This document shows positions 25,092 through 32,920 of a DNA stretch of 64,000 nucleotides, in pieces. The translations under genes were made by a program, and so were the position numbers. The DNA is taken from the NCBI RefSeq assembly GCF_014203855.1, contig NZ_JACHJV010000001.1:4216001-4280000 (forward strand), given 5' to 3'. The stretch's first letter is position 1. Each line of letters starts with the position of its first letter. Below the pieces are notes generated by a model. The model made no database searches, was not told where the DNA came from, and saw only the letters and a program-made list of their open reading frames with translations. The stretch comes from Kitasatospora kifunensis (GTDB lineage Bacteria > Actinomycetota > Actinomycetes > Streptomycetales > Streptomycetaceae).

Positions 25092-28000
25092 TCAGCCCGT
25101 GGTGGTCGTCACTTCGCCCAGCGAGCCGATCCGCCCGAGCAGGTCCACGATCCGTCCCTGCACATCGCTGCTGGTCGAGCGCTCCGCCAGGAAGAGCACC
25201 GTCTCGCCGGTGCGCAGCCGTGGCAGCTCGGCCGGATCGAGGTCCACCGAGGTGTAGACGACCAGCGGGGTGCGGTGCAGGCGGTCGTTGGCGCGCAGCC
25301 AGTCGAGCAGCCCGAGCCGGCGGCGGCGGATCTGCAGCAGGTCCATCACCACCAGGTTCGGCTGGACGCTGCTGGCCTTGGAGACCGCGTCGTTCTCCGA
25401 GACCGCGTGCTCGACGTGCATGCCGCGCCGCTCCAGGCTGCTGGTCAGGGCGGCGGCGATGTCCGGGTCGCTCTCGACCAGCAGCACCCGCGCGGCGTGG
25501 TTCTCGCTGTCCCGCGGGGCCAGCGCCCGCAGCAGGACGGCGGGGTCGGCGCCGTACGCGGCGTCCCGGGTGGCCTGGCCGAGGCCGGCGGTGACCAGCA
25601 CCGGCACCCGGCTGTTGAGCGCGGCGGTACGCAGCGACTGCAGCGCGGTGCGGGTGATCGGGCCGGTCAGCGGGTCCACGAAGAGCGCGGCCGGGTAGGC
25701 GGCGACCTGGGCGTCCACCTCCTCACGGGAGCGGACTATCACCGGGCGGTAGCCGCGCTCCTGGAGCGCCTGCTTGGTGGACGGGTCGGGCTCGGGCCAG
25801 ACCAGCAGGCGGCGCGGGCGGCCGTCGACCGCCGGGCTGACCATGGTCGGGTAGTCGGGGTACTCGGGCACCCGCGGCGCGGCCCCGGCCGGTGCGGCGA
25901 TCGGGTCGTCCTCACCGGAGAGCCTGGGCAGACTGTTGTCACCACCCGACTCGCCACCGATCGACGGCGCGTCAGCCGTCGCCCGGGGCAGCTCGGCGAC
26001 CGCCCGTGGTGCCGTCCGCGACTCGCTCTGCGCCGGGACGGCGACCTCGCCGGACGGAGCCGGAAAGGCGGCCGGGAACGCGCTCGCGAAGCCGGAGGGC
26101 CGCGGCGGCGCCAACTCGCCGAGCCCGCTGCCCACCGGCACCTGCTGCGGGGCGGGCGGCGCGCCACCGGAGGCGGTCGGCGGCACGGGCGGCATCGGCG
26201 GCACCTGGGTGGACTCGGGCAGCGCGAGGGCGCCGGCGGCTCCTGCCGCCGGTGGCTCCTCGGTCGACCGTCCCGACTCCAGCGCGAACGGGCCGCCCTC
26301 GGGCTGGGCGCTGTGCGCTGTGCCCGGGATGCCGAGTCTGCGCCGACGCCCGGTGGGCTGCTCGGCCGGCGGCGTGGGCTCCACCGGCGGCTGGCTGGGC
26401 ATGGCCGGCAGCGCGTGCTCCAGGCCGGGGTACAGGGGGGTGCCGGGCTCGGGCACCCCGGGCAGTGCCAGCGCGGCCGGGGGCTGCTCCTCCGGCGTGC
26501 CCTGCGCGGGCAGCGCCCGGCGGCGCCGGGACGGCTGCCCGCCCTGGGCCTGAGCCGGGCTCTGGGCCGTTGCAGCCCGCTGAGCCGTTGCGGGTGTCTG
26601 ACCTGGTCCGGGCGTCTGGTCCGCTGCAGGAGGCTGGGCCATTGCAGGAGTCTGGGCCGTTGTGGGCGCCTGGGCCTGCGGGCTGCTGGGAGCCGGGCCG
26701 AGTGCGAACGGGCCGCGCGCCGCCGACTGCTCCGGCGCAGCCGCGGTGTCGCTCGCCGGGCCGCCGGGACCGGCGCCCAGCGCGATCGGGCCGCGTGCGG
26801 CGGCGCCGTCGACCTGCGACGTACCGTCAGCCGACCCGGTCTCGCCACGGGACGGGCCCGTGCCCGTGCCCGTGCCCGTGCGTGCCCGCGCTTCGCCGTC
26901 GGCTGCGGCCGCCGCACCCGTCGGGCGCTCGACCGGCTCGGGCCCGCCCGCCATGCCCGGCAGGTCGGGCAGCACGGCGGTGTCGGTCTCCCGCGGTACC
27001 TGCCGCCCGCCGTTCGCCGCCGCGCGCGCGGCCGCGGCCCGCGCCGCCGCGGGGTCGAGCGGCAGCTCCACGACATAGGTGGTGCCCGCGTGGTTGGGCA
27101 ACTCGTGCGGCTGGAGCACCCCGCCGTGCCGCTCCACCAGGCCACGGGCGATCGGCACGTGGACCTTGCTGCCGCCCCGCCCGGGGCCGCGCACCTCGAT
27201 CCGGGCCACCTCGCCGCGCTGCGCCGCCGCCAGCACCACCATCGGCGCCTGTCCGCCGCTGATGCCGGGGCCGTCCGCCAGCGCCGTCCCGCTCACGTCG
27301 GCCACCAGGTGCGCCAGCGCCTGCGCCAGCCGCTCGTGGTCGGCGGTCACCTCCACCGGGGCGGCGTGCACCGAGAAGCGCAGCTTGCCGGGGCCGACCA
27401 ACTGTCCGGCGTACTCGACCGCGTGCGTGATCAGCTTGTCGAGCGTGGTCTGCCCGCGGTTCAGCGCCTGCGCGCCACCCGGGCCCTCCTGACCGTCCCG
27501 GCCCTCTCGGCTCTCCCGCGGCTCGGCTCCGCCCGCCGCCTCGCGCTCGTAGCGCTGGTGGGTGAGCACGCCGTCGATCAGCAGGCTGAACCGCCGGCAG
27601 TCGTCGGACAGGGCGCGCAGCATCCAGTTGGCCTCGGGCCACAGCTGCCCCGCCGGGTCGCCGGCCAGCGTGTCGATCCGCTCCCGCAGCGCCGCGAGGG
27701 CGCCGCTGACCTCGGTCTCCAGCACCGCCGTCAGGTGGTCGGCGCGCGCGGTCAGCGCCAGCTCCCTGGTCCGGTCGGTGAAGGTCATCACCGCGCCGAC
27801 CAGTTGGTCGCCGTCCCGGACCGGAGCCGTCGTCAGGTCGACGGTGACCGGGCGGCCGTCCTTGCGCCAGAGCGTGGCCCCGCGCACCCGGTGCTTGCGG
27901 CCCGAGGTGAGGGTGTCCAGCAGTGCGGACTCCTCGGCGGTCAGCGGGGTGCCGTCCGCACGCGAGTGCTGGATCAGCGGGTGCAGCTCGCGGCCACCCA

Positions 28001-28613
28001 GCTCGCTGGCCCGGAAGTCCAGGATGTGCGCGGCGGCCGGATTGACCAGGACGACCCGGCCTTCCAGGTCGACGCCGAGCACGCCCTCCGCCGCCGCCCG
28101 CAGGATCATCTCGGTCTGCTTGTGCTGGCGGCGAAGCTCAGCCTCCACCCCGAGCCGGCTGGAGAGGTCGCGGACCAGGAGCAGCAGCAGGTCGCTCGGG
28201 CTGGAACCGCCGCGCTGGCCGCGCTCCCGGTACGGGTCGTAGGGGACGACCGGGGCGAACGCGTAGCCGCGGCCCTCGCTGCCGTCCTCGTTGGCGAAGT
28301 CGTTGCCGGACACCTCGACCGGGAAGGTGCTGCCGTCGGTGCGGCGGGCGGTCATCCGCACCGGCTTGTCGGCCTCGTCCTGGTCGCGCGGGGCGGGACG
28401 CATCGAACCGGGGATCCGGCTCGGGTCGAAGTCGGGGAGCAGGTCGAGCACGCCCATCCCGACCAGCGAGGTGCCGGGGGTCTGCATGCTGCGTACGGCG
28501 GCGTGGTTCGCGTCCACCACGGTGCCGTTGCTGTTCACCAGCAGTAGCGCGTCGGGGAGCGCGTCGAGTATCGCTGCGAGGCGAGCAGCGCCTCGGATCG
28601 GCCTGCTGCTCAC
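25092..28613 (-). CDS. Large PAS-PAS-degenerate kinase-REC-REC signalling protein
   Basis: A 1173-residue cytoplasmic protein. Residues ~10-100 and ~165-285 are PAS domains (LDALPDALLLVNSNGTVVDANHAAV and AAAEGVLGVDLEGRVVLVNPAAA are the cores). A helical region follows (ADHLTAVLETEVSGALAAL), then an HATPase-like part whose N box (LAHLVADVSGTALA) lacks the usual Asn and whose G-rich end reads GLVERHGGVL. After a ~350-residue Pro/Ala/Gln-rich linker come two receiver-like domains; only the second keeps a clear phospho-acceptor candidate (NLVVMDLLQ). It looks like a hybrid sensor that may scaffold rather than phosphorylate. GTG 28613 with AGGAG ten bases upstream is preferred; an in-frame GTG at 28631 is possible. 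Upstream is a tRNA gene. Confidence 0.85.
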   Translation of the reverse strand: MSSRPIRGAARLAAILDALPDALLLVNSNGTVVDANHAAVRSMQTPGTSLVGMGVLDLLPDFDPSRIPGSMRPAPRDQDEADKPVRMTARRTDGSTFPVEVSGNDFANEDGSEGRGYAFAPVVPYDPYRERGQRGGSSPSDLLLLLVRDLSSRLGVEAELRRQHKQTEMILRAAAEGVLGVDLEGRVVLVNPAAAHILDFRASELGGRELHPLIQHSRADGTPLTAEESALLDTLTSGRKHRVRGATLWRKDGRPVTVDLTTAPVRDGDQLVGAVMTFTDRTRELALTARADHLTAVLETEVSGALAALRERIDTLAGDPAGQLWPEANWMLRALSDDCRRFSLLIDGVLTHQRYEREAAGGAEPRESREGRDGQEGPGGAQALNRGQTTLDKLITHAVEYAGQLVGPGKLRFSVHAAPVEVTADHERLAQALAHLVADVSGTALADGPGISGGQAPMVVLAAAQRGEVARIEVRGPGRGGSKVHVPIARGLVERHGGVLQPHELPNHAGTTYVVELPLDPAAARAAAARAAANGGRQVPRETDTAVLPDLPGMAGGPEPVERPTGAAAAADGEARARTGTGTGTGPSRGETGSADGTSQVDGAAARGPIALGAGPGGPASDTAAAPEQSAARGPFALGPAPSSPQAQAPTTAQTPAMAQPPAADQTPGPGQTPATAQRAATAQSPAQAQGGQPSRRRRALPAQGTPEEQPPAALALPGVPEPGTPLYPGLEHALPAMPSQPPVEPTPPAEQPTGRRRRLGIPGTAHSAQPEGGPFALESGRSTEEPPAAGAAGALALPESTQVPPMPPVPPTASGGAPPAPQQVPVGSGLGELAPPRPSGFASAFPAAFPAPSGEVAVPAQSESRTAPRAVAELPRATADAPSIGGESGGDNSLPRLSGEDDPIAAPAGAAPRVPEYPDYPTMVSPAVDGRPRRLLVWPEPDPSTKQALQERGYRPVIVRSREEVDAQVAAYPAALFVDPLTGPITRTALQSLRTAALNSRVPVLVTAGLGQATRDAAYGADPAVLLRALAPRDSENHAARVLLVESDPDIAAALTSSLERRGMHVEHAVSENDAVSKASSVQPNLVVMDLLQIRRRRLGLLDWLRANDRLHRTPLVVYTSVDLDPAELPRLRTGETVLFLAERSTSSDVQGRIVDLLGRIGSLGEVTTTTG

Positions 28614-28821
28614 GTCGACAGGTCTCCTCACGACTTACGACTTGCGGTTCGCGGTTCGCGCTCGCGGACCGGGCTGCCTCCCGGGGGTTGGAGTATCCCA
28701 TTGTTTTTGCCGAGAGGACGACCCGCCTAGTAACGTAACCAGTGGTTGGTGCCGAAGCCCCGAGCTGTGGCATCATCTCAGGCACGCGGACCGCATCGGC
28801 GACGATGAGGCCCGGGTGGAT

Positions 28822-28912
28822 GGAGGCTTCGCCTAGTCCGGTCTATGGCGCCGCACTGCTAATGCGGTTTGGGTCTTAAAGCCCATCGAGGGTTCAAATC
28901 CCTCAGCCTCCG
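28822..28912 (+). tRNA. tRNA-Ser (anticodon GCU)
   Basis: The acceptor stem GGAGGCT pairs with AGCCTCC with discriminator G. The anticodon arm CCGCA-CTGCTAA-TGCGG gives GCT. A long class II variable arm and the T-arm GAGGGTTCAAATCCCTC are present. A full CCA is not encoded. Confidence 0.97.
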
Positions 28913-28919
28913 CCTGATT

Positions 28920-28953
28920 GAGAGCCCCGCCGACTTAGGTCGGCGGGGCTCTC
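28920..28953 (+). terminator. Terminator behind tRNA-Ser(GCU)
   Basis: GAGAGCCCCGCCGAC (28920-28934) and GTCGGCGGGGCTCTC (28939-28953) form a perfect 15-bp stem with loop TTAG. Confidence 0.88.
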
Positions 28954-29065
28954 GTCGTCTGCGGGACACCGGCCCGGACTCACCGGGATCAATCGATTTC
29001 ACCCCAGGTCGGCGTTCATGTAATGTTGTCCCCGCACCGCCCCGGAGGCAACGCAGCCAGGGCGA

Positions 29066-29138
29066 GCGCTCATAGCTCAACGGATAGAGCACTTGACTAC
29101 GGATCAAGAGGTTGCAGGTTCGAATCCTGCTGAGCGCA
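29066..29138 (+). tRNA. tRNA-Arg (anticodon ACG), first copy
   Basis: A 73-base cloverleaf: acceptor GCGCTCA/TGAGCGC with discriminator A, D-arm AGCTCAACGGATAGAGC, anticodon arm CTTGA-CTACGGA-TCAAG (anticodon ACG) and T-arm with GGTTCGAATCC. It is identical to the copy at 29267. The bases after the discriminator read CCG, so no CCA is encoded. Confidence 0.97.
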
Positions 29139-29146
29139 CCGCAGAG

Positions 29147-29177
29147 ACGAGGCCCCAGGCTCCGGCCGGGGCCTCGT
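29147..29177 (+). terminator. Terminator between the two tRNA-Arg copies
   Basis: ACGAGGCCCC (29147-29156) pairs with GGGGCCTCGT (29168-29177) across an 11-base loop and is followed by TGCTT. Each tRNA-Arg therefore appears to be a separate transcription unit. Confidence 0.78.
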
Positions 29178-29266
29178 TGCTTGCGAAGTGCGCGATGGTC
29201 AAGCCGGTACCTGGTATCGGGTAAGCTGTCGGAGTACACCGCAGGGGAGTTCCGATTCCCCTGAGG

Positions 29267-29339
29267 GCGCTCATAGCTCAACGGATAGAGCACTTGACTA
29301 CGGATCAAGAGGTTGCAGGTTCGAATCCTGCTGAGCGCA
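29267..29339 (+). tRNA. tRNA-Arg (anticodon ACG), second copy
   Basis: All 73 bases match the first copy at 29066-29138. Unlike the first copy, the discriminator A is followed by CCA, so this copy carries an encoded 3' end (29340-29342). A short hairpin (CAGGGGA 29242-29248 with TCCCCTG 29257-29263) lies directly before it. Confidence 0.97.
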
Positions 29340-29350
29340 CCAGCTGACAG

Positions 29351-29374
29351 AAGGCCCCTCCTCGGAGGGGCCTT
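29351..29374 (+). terminator. Terminator behind the second tRNA-Arg
   Basis: AAGGCCCCTCC (29351-29361) and GGAGGGGCCTT (29364-29374) form a perfect 11-bp stem with a two-base loop. Confidence 0.85.
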
Positions 29375-29399
29375 CCGCGTTGTGAGGCCCGATCAGCTC

Positions 29400-29656
29400 A
29401 GCTCTGGTCAGCTCGGGCCCGATCCGATCCGGCCAGGGTGCCGACCGCAGGGTCCGGCTGGCGGTGGCGGGCAGCAGGCCCAGCGCGAGCAGCGCGGCGA
29501 AGACGATCAGGGCACTGCCGGGGCTGAGCCGGTCGAGCAGCAGCCCGGCCAGCAGGGTGCCGAGCGGCACGCCCAGCATCACGGTGGTCAGGGTGACGGC
29601 GATCACTCGGCCGCGCAGTCCGTCCGGGACCTGCTGGAAGATCACCGGTCTCCCGC
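29400..29656 (-). pseudogene. C-terminal remnant of an MFS transporter gene
   Basis: The minus-strand frame reads VIFQQVPDGLRGRVIAVTLT, then two hydrophobic helices typical of the last quarter of a major-facilitator protein (VMLGVPLGTLLAGLLLDRL, ALIVFAALLALGLL). The N-terminal three quarters are missing: similarity starts abruptly near 29656. No stop codon follows the last helix; the frame runs on antisense through the terminator and tRNA-Arg. It must be a dead fragment. Confidence 0.65.
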
Positions 29657-29663
29657 CGGGTGA

Positions 29664-29873
29664 CGCTCTCCCGCAGGGTGGGCCGCCGAGTCGAACGTGG
29701 TCTTCCGGCGCAGCACCTTCCGCCTCTCCCCGCCACAGGCGCAGCGGCTGAGTGCCGGGCTGCTGGAGGTCCTGGCGCAGGCGCGGGAGGCCGAGGAGCG
29801 GTTGGATCCGGCCGCCGAGGCCGTCGAGGTCAAGCTCTTCGCGCTGCTGTACGGCCTGCGCCCCGAGGCCTGA
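29664..29873 (+). pseudogene. 3' remnant of an ArsR-type regulator gene
   Basis: The plus-strand frame, closed by a stop immediately upstream (29661), reads FRRSTFRLSPPQAQRLSAG, a helical acidic stretch and LFALLYGLRPEA before its stop at 29871-29873. This is how the C-terminal dimerisation part of actinobacterial ArsR-type helix-turn-helix proteins usually ends; the DNA-binding part is absent. It abuts the MFS remnant, which lies on the other strand. ArsR/MFS pairs are common, so a single deletion probably removed both 5' ends and the shared promoter. Confidence 0.5.
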
Positions 29874-29982
29874 GGGCCGCGCGCCCGTCTGGGTGGTTCC
29901 CGAAGCGCCGCGCGGGCAGTGTGCGTGACTTTGCGTTAGATCGTGATTCCTTTTTGTCACATCGTGTGCACAGGAGGGTCTC

Positions 29983-32691
29983 ATGCCCGAGAGATCGCCA
30001 CGGAACAGCCGTCCCGCTCGCCGCTCCCACCGGCACGGTCACAGGACCCGCCGCCACACCGTGGTGGTCGCGGCGGCGCTGGCCCTCGGGCTCACGGTCG
30101 GCTGGCTGCCGACCGTGTCGCAGGCGCAGCAGTCACCGGAATCCTGGTCGAGTGACCAGCGCGCGGTGCTCCGCTCCGGTCTGACCATCGACCTCGACTT
30201 CGCCGCCGACCCCGGCGTCACCGCGCACCTCGCCGCCGGCACGCTGGACGAGCGCACCGCCGCGTCCTACGTCGACGGGATCCGCCCGGGCGCGCCCGCC
30301 GAGACCTTCCGGTTCAGCCAGGACCGCCCGCAGTCGGACGGCACCTGGCGCACCCTGGGCACCTTGCAGCTCAGCTTCTCCCGTCCGGTCCGCAACCCCC
30401 GACTGCACATCAGCGGTCTGGCGGGGGTGGCCGGCGGACCGGGTGGCCAGACCAGCTCCGCCGTTCGCCTGAGCGTCACCGGCGGCAGCCCCGGCGGCCC
30501 GGCGCTCACCGGCCGCTCGCCCTGGAACGGCTGGACGGTGGGCGGCGGCACGCTCAGCCCGAGCACCGCCGACGGATCGGGCGACGCGAGCGCCGATCCG
30601 GCCGGCAGCCTCGAACTCGACGGCACCTTCGACACCGCGACCTTCCGGGTCGAGCGGCGCGACACCGCCGCGCCCGGCAGCACCACCGCGCCGCCGCGCC
30701 TGCGTCAGGCGTTCACGGTCACGCTGGACGAGGCGCTGGGTAGTGCGCCGACCCGCTACGGCAACGCCTCGCACGTCATCTCCGACCTCTTCCTGGGCAG
30801 CGACGCGCTCGGCGCGGTCCCCACGGCCGGGCTCAGCCACCGTGGCGGCGGACTCCAGCCGGCGCCGCCCGAGCTCGAGCCGGGTCGGGTCGACCACATC
30901 GCCAACGACCCCGCCATCAGCTTCCCGCAGGACGCGGAGATCGGTGGCTACTACGACCTGACGGTCCCGGTCAGCCCCGGACAGAGCGGGGCGACTCTGG
31001 CCGGTTGGATCGACTTCGACCGCGACGGCCGGTTCGACGCCACCGAGCGGGCCCAGGTCGACGTTCCGGTCGGGGCGAGCAGCGCCACCCTGGAGTGGAT
31101 CGTGCCGCCGGGCGTCTCGGCCGGCGACACCTGGGCTCGGCTGCGGATCGCCCGCGACCCGGCCCAGGTGGTGTCGCCCGACGGGTTCGCGGACGCCGGC
31201 GAGGTCGAGGACCAGGCGATCCGGCTCTCGACCGGCGCGGACAAGCCGGAGATCACCAGCCCGCTGCCGGGCGCGACGATCAGCGAGCCGCAGCCGCGGT
31301 TCAGCGGCGACCACGGAGTACCCGGCGCCACCGTGGCCATCCGGGAGGGCTCGGTGACGCTCTGCCAGGCCGCCGTGGACGAGGACGGCGACTGGAGCTG
31401 CCGGGCGACCGGCCCGCTCGCCCAGGGCGCGCACACCGTGCTGCCCGCCGAGACCACCAGCGGCGGCGTGGTTCGGGCCGGGGACTCGGTGCGGATCACC
31501 GTGACCACCACGCCCCCCACGGTGCCGGTCTTCACGCTGCCCCGGTACACCAACGACCCCGGGTTGCTGTTGACCGGAACGGGCGGGCCGGGCAGCACCG
31601 TTTCGGTGACGGAGGGCAGCGCGGCCACCGAGCTGTGCCGGACGGCGGTGAAGGCGGACCGGTCCTGGTCCTGCCTGCCGGTGGAGGAGCTGACGGAAGG
31701 TCCGCACGTGCTGACGGCCACCGCGGTGGACCCGGCAGGCAACCGCGCGGTGGGGCAGCCGACCACGCTGATCGTGCGCACCGTGCCGCCGGCGAAGCCA
31801 GTGATCACCTCCCCGGGGCCGGGCGAGGAACTGCACCTGGTCCGCCCGCGCCTGGCGGGCCGGGGCGACCCGGGCACGACGGTGACGGTGGTGGCGGGTC
31901 AGGACGGCGCACTCTGCTCGGCGGTCGCGGCGGTGGACGGGAGCTGGACCTGCAACGCGGTCCGGGACCTGCGGGCGGGGGAGCAACTGCTCACGCCGAC
32001 GGCGACGGACCGCGCGGGCAACGCGACGACGGGGGACCCGGTGCGGGTGCGCCTGGTGATCGCGGTGGCGGCGGCGACACCCTCGCCGAGTGCGAGTGCG
32101 AGTGCGAGTGCGAGTGCGAGTGCGAGTGTCAGCGCCAGCCTGAGCCTGAGTGTCGGCCCGAGTGTGGTGCCGAGCCCGAGTCCACAGCCAAGCGCGAGCG
32201 AGACTCCGAGTCCCAGCCCGACACCGACTCCGACACCGACTCCGAGTCCGAGCGCAAGCCCGAGCCCGAGTGCTCTCGGGAGCGCGCAGCCGACCGTCGG
32301 CACCACCTCCAGCATGGTCCTCTCCCCCTCCCCTTCCGCTTCCACCCCGGTGGTTGCCGTCCCCCTGCCGGTCCCGTTCCCGGTGTCCGTTCCGGCGGCG
32401 CGGGCGCTCCTCGCCGAGGCGCCCAGCGTCTACCCCGCCGCCCAGAAGTCGATCCCGCCGACTTCTCCGTCCTCCCCCACCATGGCCTCTGACACAGCGT
32501 CGCCCGCGCCAAGCGCTGCTTCCGCCACCCGGGTGATGGCCCCGCCGCCTGCGGTCGATGTGTCCACGGTCCGTCACGGCCCGCTCGCTGGTTGGCGGGC
32601 GGCGAGTTGCGGGCTGCTACTGATCCTCGCGGGCATGACCTTGGTCACCAGGCGGATCCTGGCCCGCGGGTCAGGCGGTCGGCGCCGCTGA
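29983..32691 (+). CDS. Large exported surface protein with GEVED and Ig-like domains
   Basis: A 902-residue protein with a basic N-terminus and signal helix (about 25-48). Residues ~50-310 are a beta-rich region of unknown family. A GEVED domain follows (WIDFDRDGRFDATERAQV...GEVEDQAI, about 315-425), then three Ig-like repeats of ~85 residues, each with a Cys pair and a W-S/T-C motif (GDWSCRA, RSWSCLP, GSWTCNA). Then come a Ser/Pro/Ala low-complexity stalk (about 690-790) and a C-terminal membrane helix with basic tail (LLLILAGMTLV...GSGGRRR). No LPxTG or LAxTG sortase signal is visible. It looks like an adhesin-like wall-spanning protein. GGAGGG lies four bases before ATG 29983. Confidence 0.88.
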   Translation: MPERSPRNSRPARRSHRHGHRTRRHTVVVAAALALGLTVGWLPTVSQAQQSPESWSSDQRAVLRSGLTIDLDFAADPGVTAHLAAGTLDERTAASYVDGIRPGAPAETFRFSQDRPQSDGTWRTLGTLQLSFSRPVRNPRLHISGLAGVAGGPGGQTSSAVRLSVTGGSPGGPALTGRSPWNGWTVGGGTLSPSTADGSGDASADPAGSLELDGTFDTATFRVERRDTAAPGSTTAPPRLRQAFTVTLDEALGSAPTRYGNASHVISDLFLGSDALGAVPTAGLSHRGGGLQPAPPELEPGRVDHIANDPAISFPQDAEIGGYYDLTVPVSPGQSGATLAGWIDFDRDGRFDATERAQVDVPVGASSATLEWIVPPGVSAGDTWARLRIARDPAQVVSPDGFADAGEVEDQAIRLSTGADKPEITSPLPGATISEPQPRFSGDHGVPGATVAIREGSVTLCQAAVDEDGDWSCRATGPLAQGAHTVLPAETTSGGVVRAGDSVRITVTTTPPTVPVFTLPRYTNDPGLLLTGTGGPGSTVSVTEGSAATELCRTAVKADRSWSCLPVEELTEGPHVLTATAVDPAGNRAVGQPTTLIVRTVPPAKPVITSPGPGEELHLVRPRLAGRGDPGTTVTVVAGQDGALCSAVAAVDGSWTCNAVRDLRAGEQLLTPTATDRAGNATTGDPVRVRLVIAVAAATPSPSASASASASASASVSASLSLSVGPSVVPSPSPQPSASETPSPSPTPTPTPTPSPSASPSPSALGSAQPTVGTTSSMVLSPSPSASTPVVAVPLPVPFPVSVPAARALLAEAPSVYPAAQKSIPPTSPSSPTMASDTASPAPSAASATRVMAPPPAVDVSTVRHGPLAGWRAASCGLLLILAGMTLVTRRILARGSGGRRR
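32088..32129 (+). repeat. GAGTGC microsatellite in the stalk of the surface protein
   Basis: Six perfect GAGTGC units and a seventh, GAGTGT, run from 32088 to 32129 and encode alternating Ser and Ala. A slippage change of one unit would keep the reading frame, so stalk length can vary without loss of the protein. Confidence 0.85.
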
Positions 32692-32713
32692 CGTGAACCT
32701 TTGGTGTCCGCTC

Positions 32714-32759
32714 CGCCCCCTGTTTCCCAACCCCCATACGGGTGAGGGGACAGGGGGCG
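32714..32759 (+). terminator. Hairpin terminator behind the surface-protein gene
   Basis: CGCCCCCTGT (32714-32723) pairs with ACAGGGGGCG (32750-32759); the 26-base loop has additional internal complementarity. It starts 23 bases after the stop codon. Confidence 0.65.
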
Positions 32760-32849
32760 TGCCGCAGTGGCAGGTGAGTTGTCGCACCGTCAGTGAGCTG
32801 AGGTCTTTGCGGGCGACGGAGAGTCAGAAGAATCCGACACGCCATCGGC

Positions 32850-32864
32850 CAAATGTCGCATTTG
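32850..32864. promoter_or_regulatory. CAAATG-TCG-CATTTG dyad upstream of the SPFH gene
   Basis: A perfect six-base inverted repeat in an unusually A/T-rich patch (32830-32885) about 57 bases before the SPFH start codon. It is a candidate operator for the SPFH/NlpC pair; no dedicated regulator is adjacent. Confidence 0.4.
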
Positions 32865-32920
32865 CTGACTTATGTACTTAGCCTGACCCCGTGTGACTCA
32901 TCGAGCCTGAGGAATCCCGC

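Noticed and set aside
25275..28547. A 1090-codon plus-strand frame opposite the PAS/REC gene
   Set aside because: No recognisable domain; antisense to a gene with clear PAS and receiver domains.
29298..29984. A 228-residue functional MFS-like gene on the minus strand
   Set aside because: The frame runs antisense through a terminator and a tRNA gene and only the central ~85 residues resemble a transporter, so it was called a pseudogene fragment.
32088..32260. Serine repeat DNA in the surface protein as a possible CRISPR array
   Set aside because: Units are six bases long, in frame, and have no spacers; no cas genes are in the window.
29983..32691. A sortase-anchored wall protein
   Set aside because: No LPxTG or LAxTG-type motif is found before the C-terminal helix.
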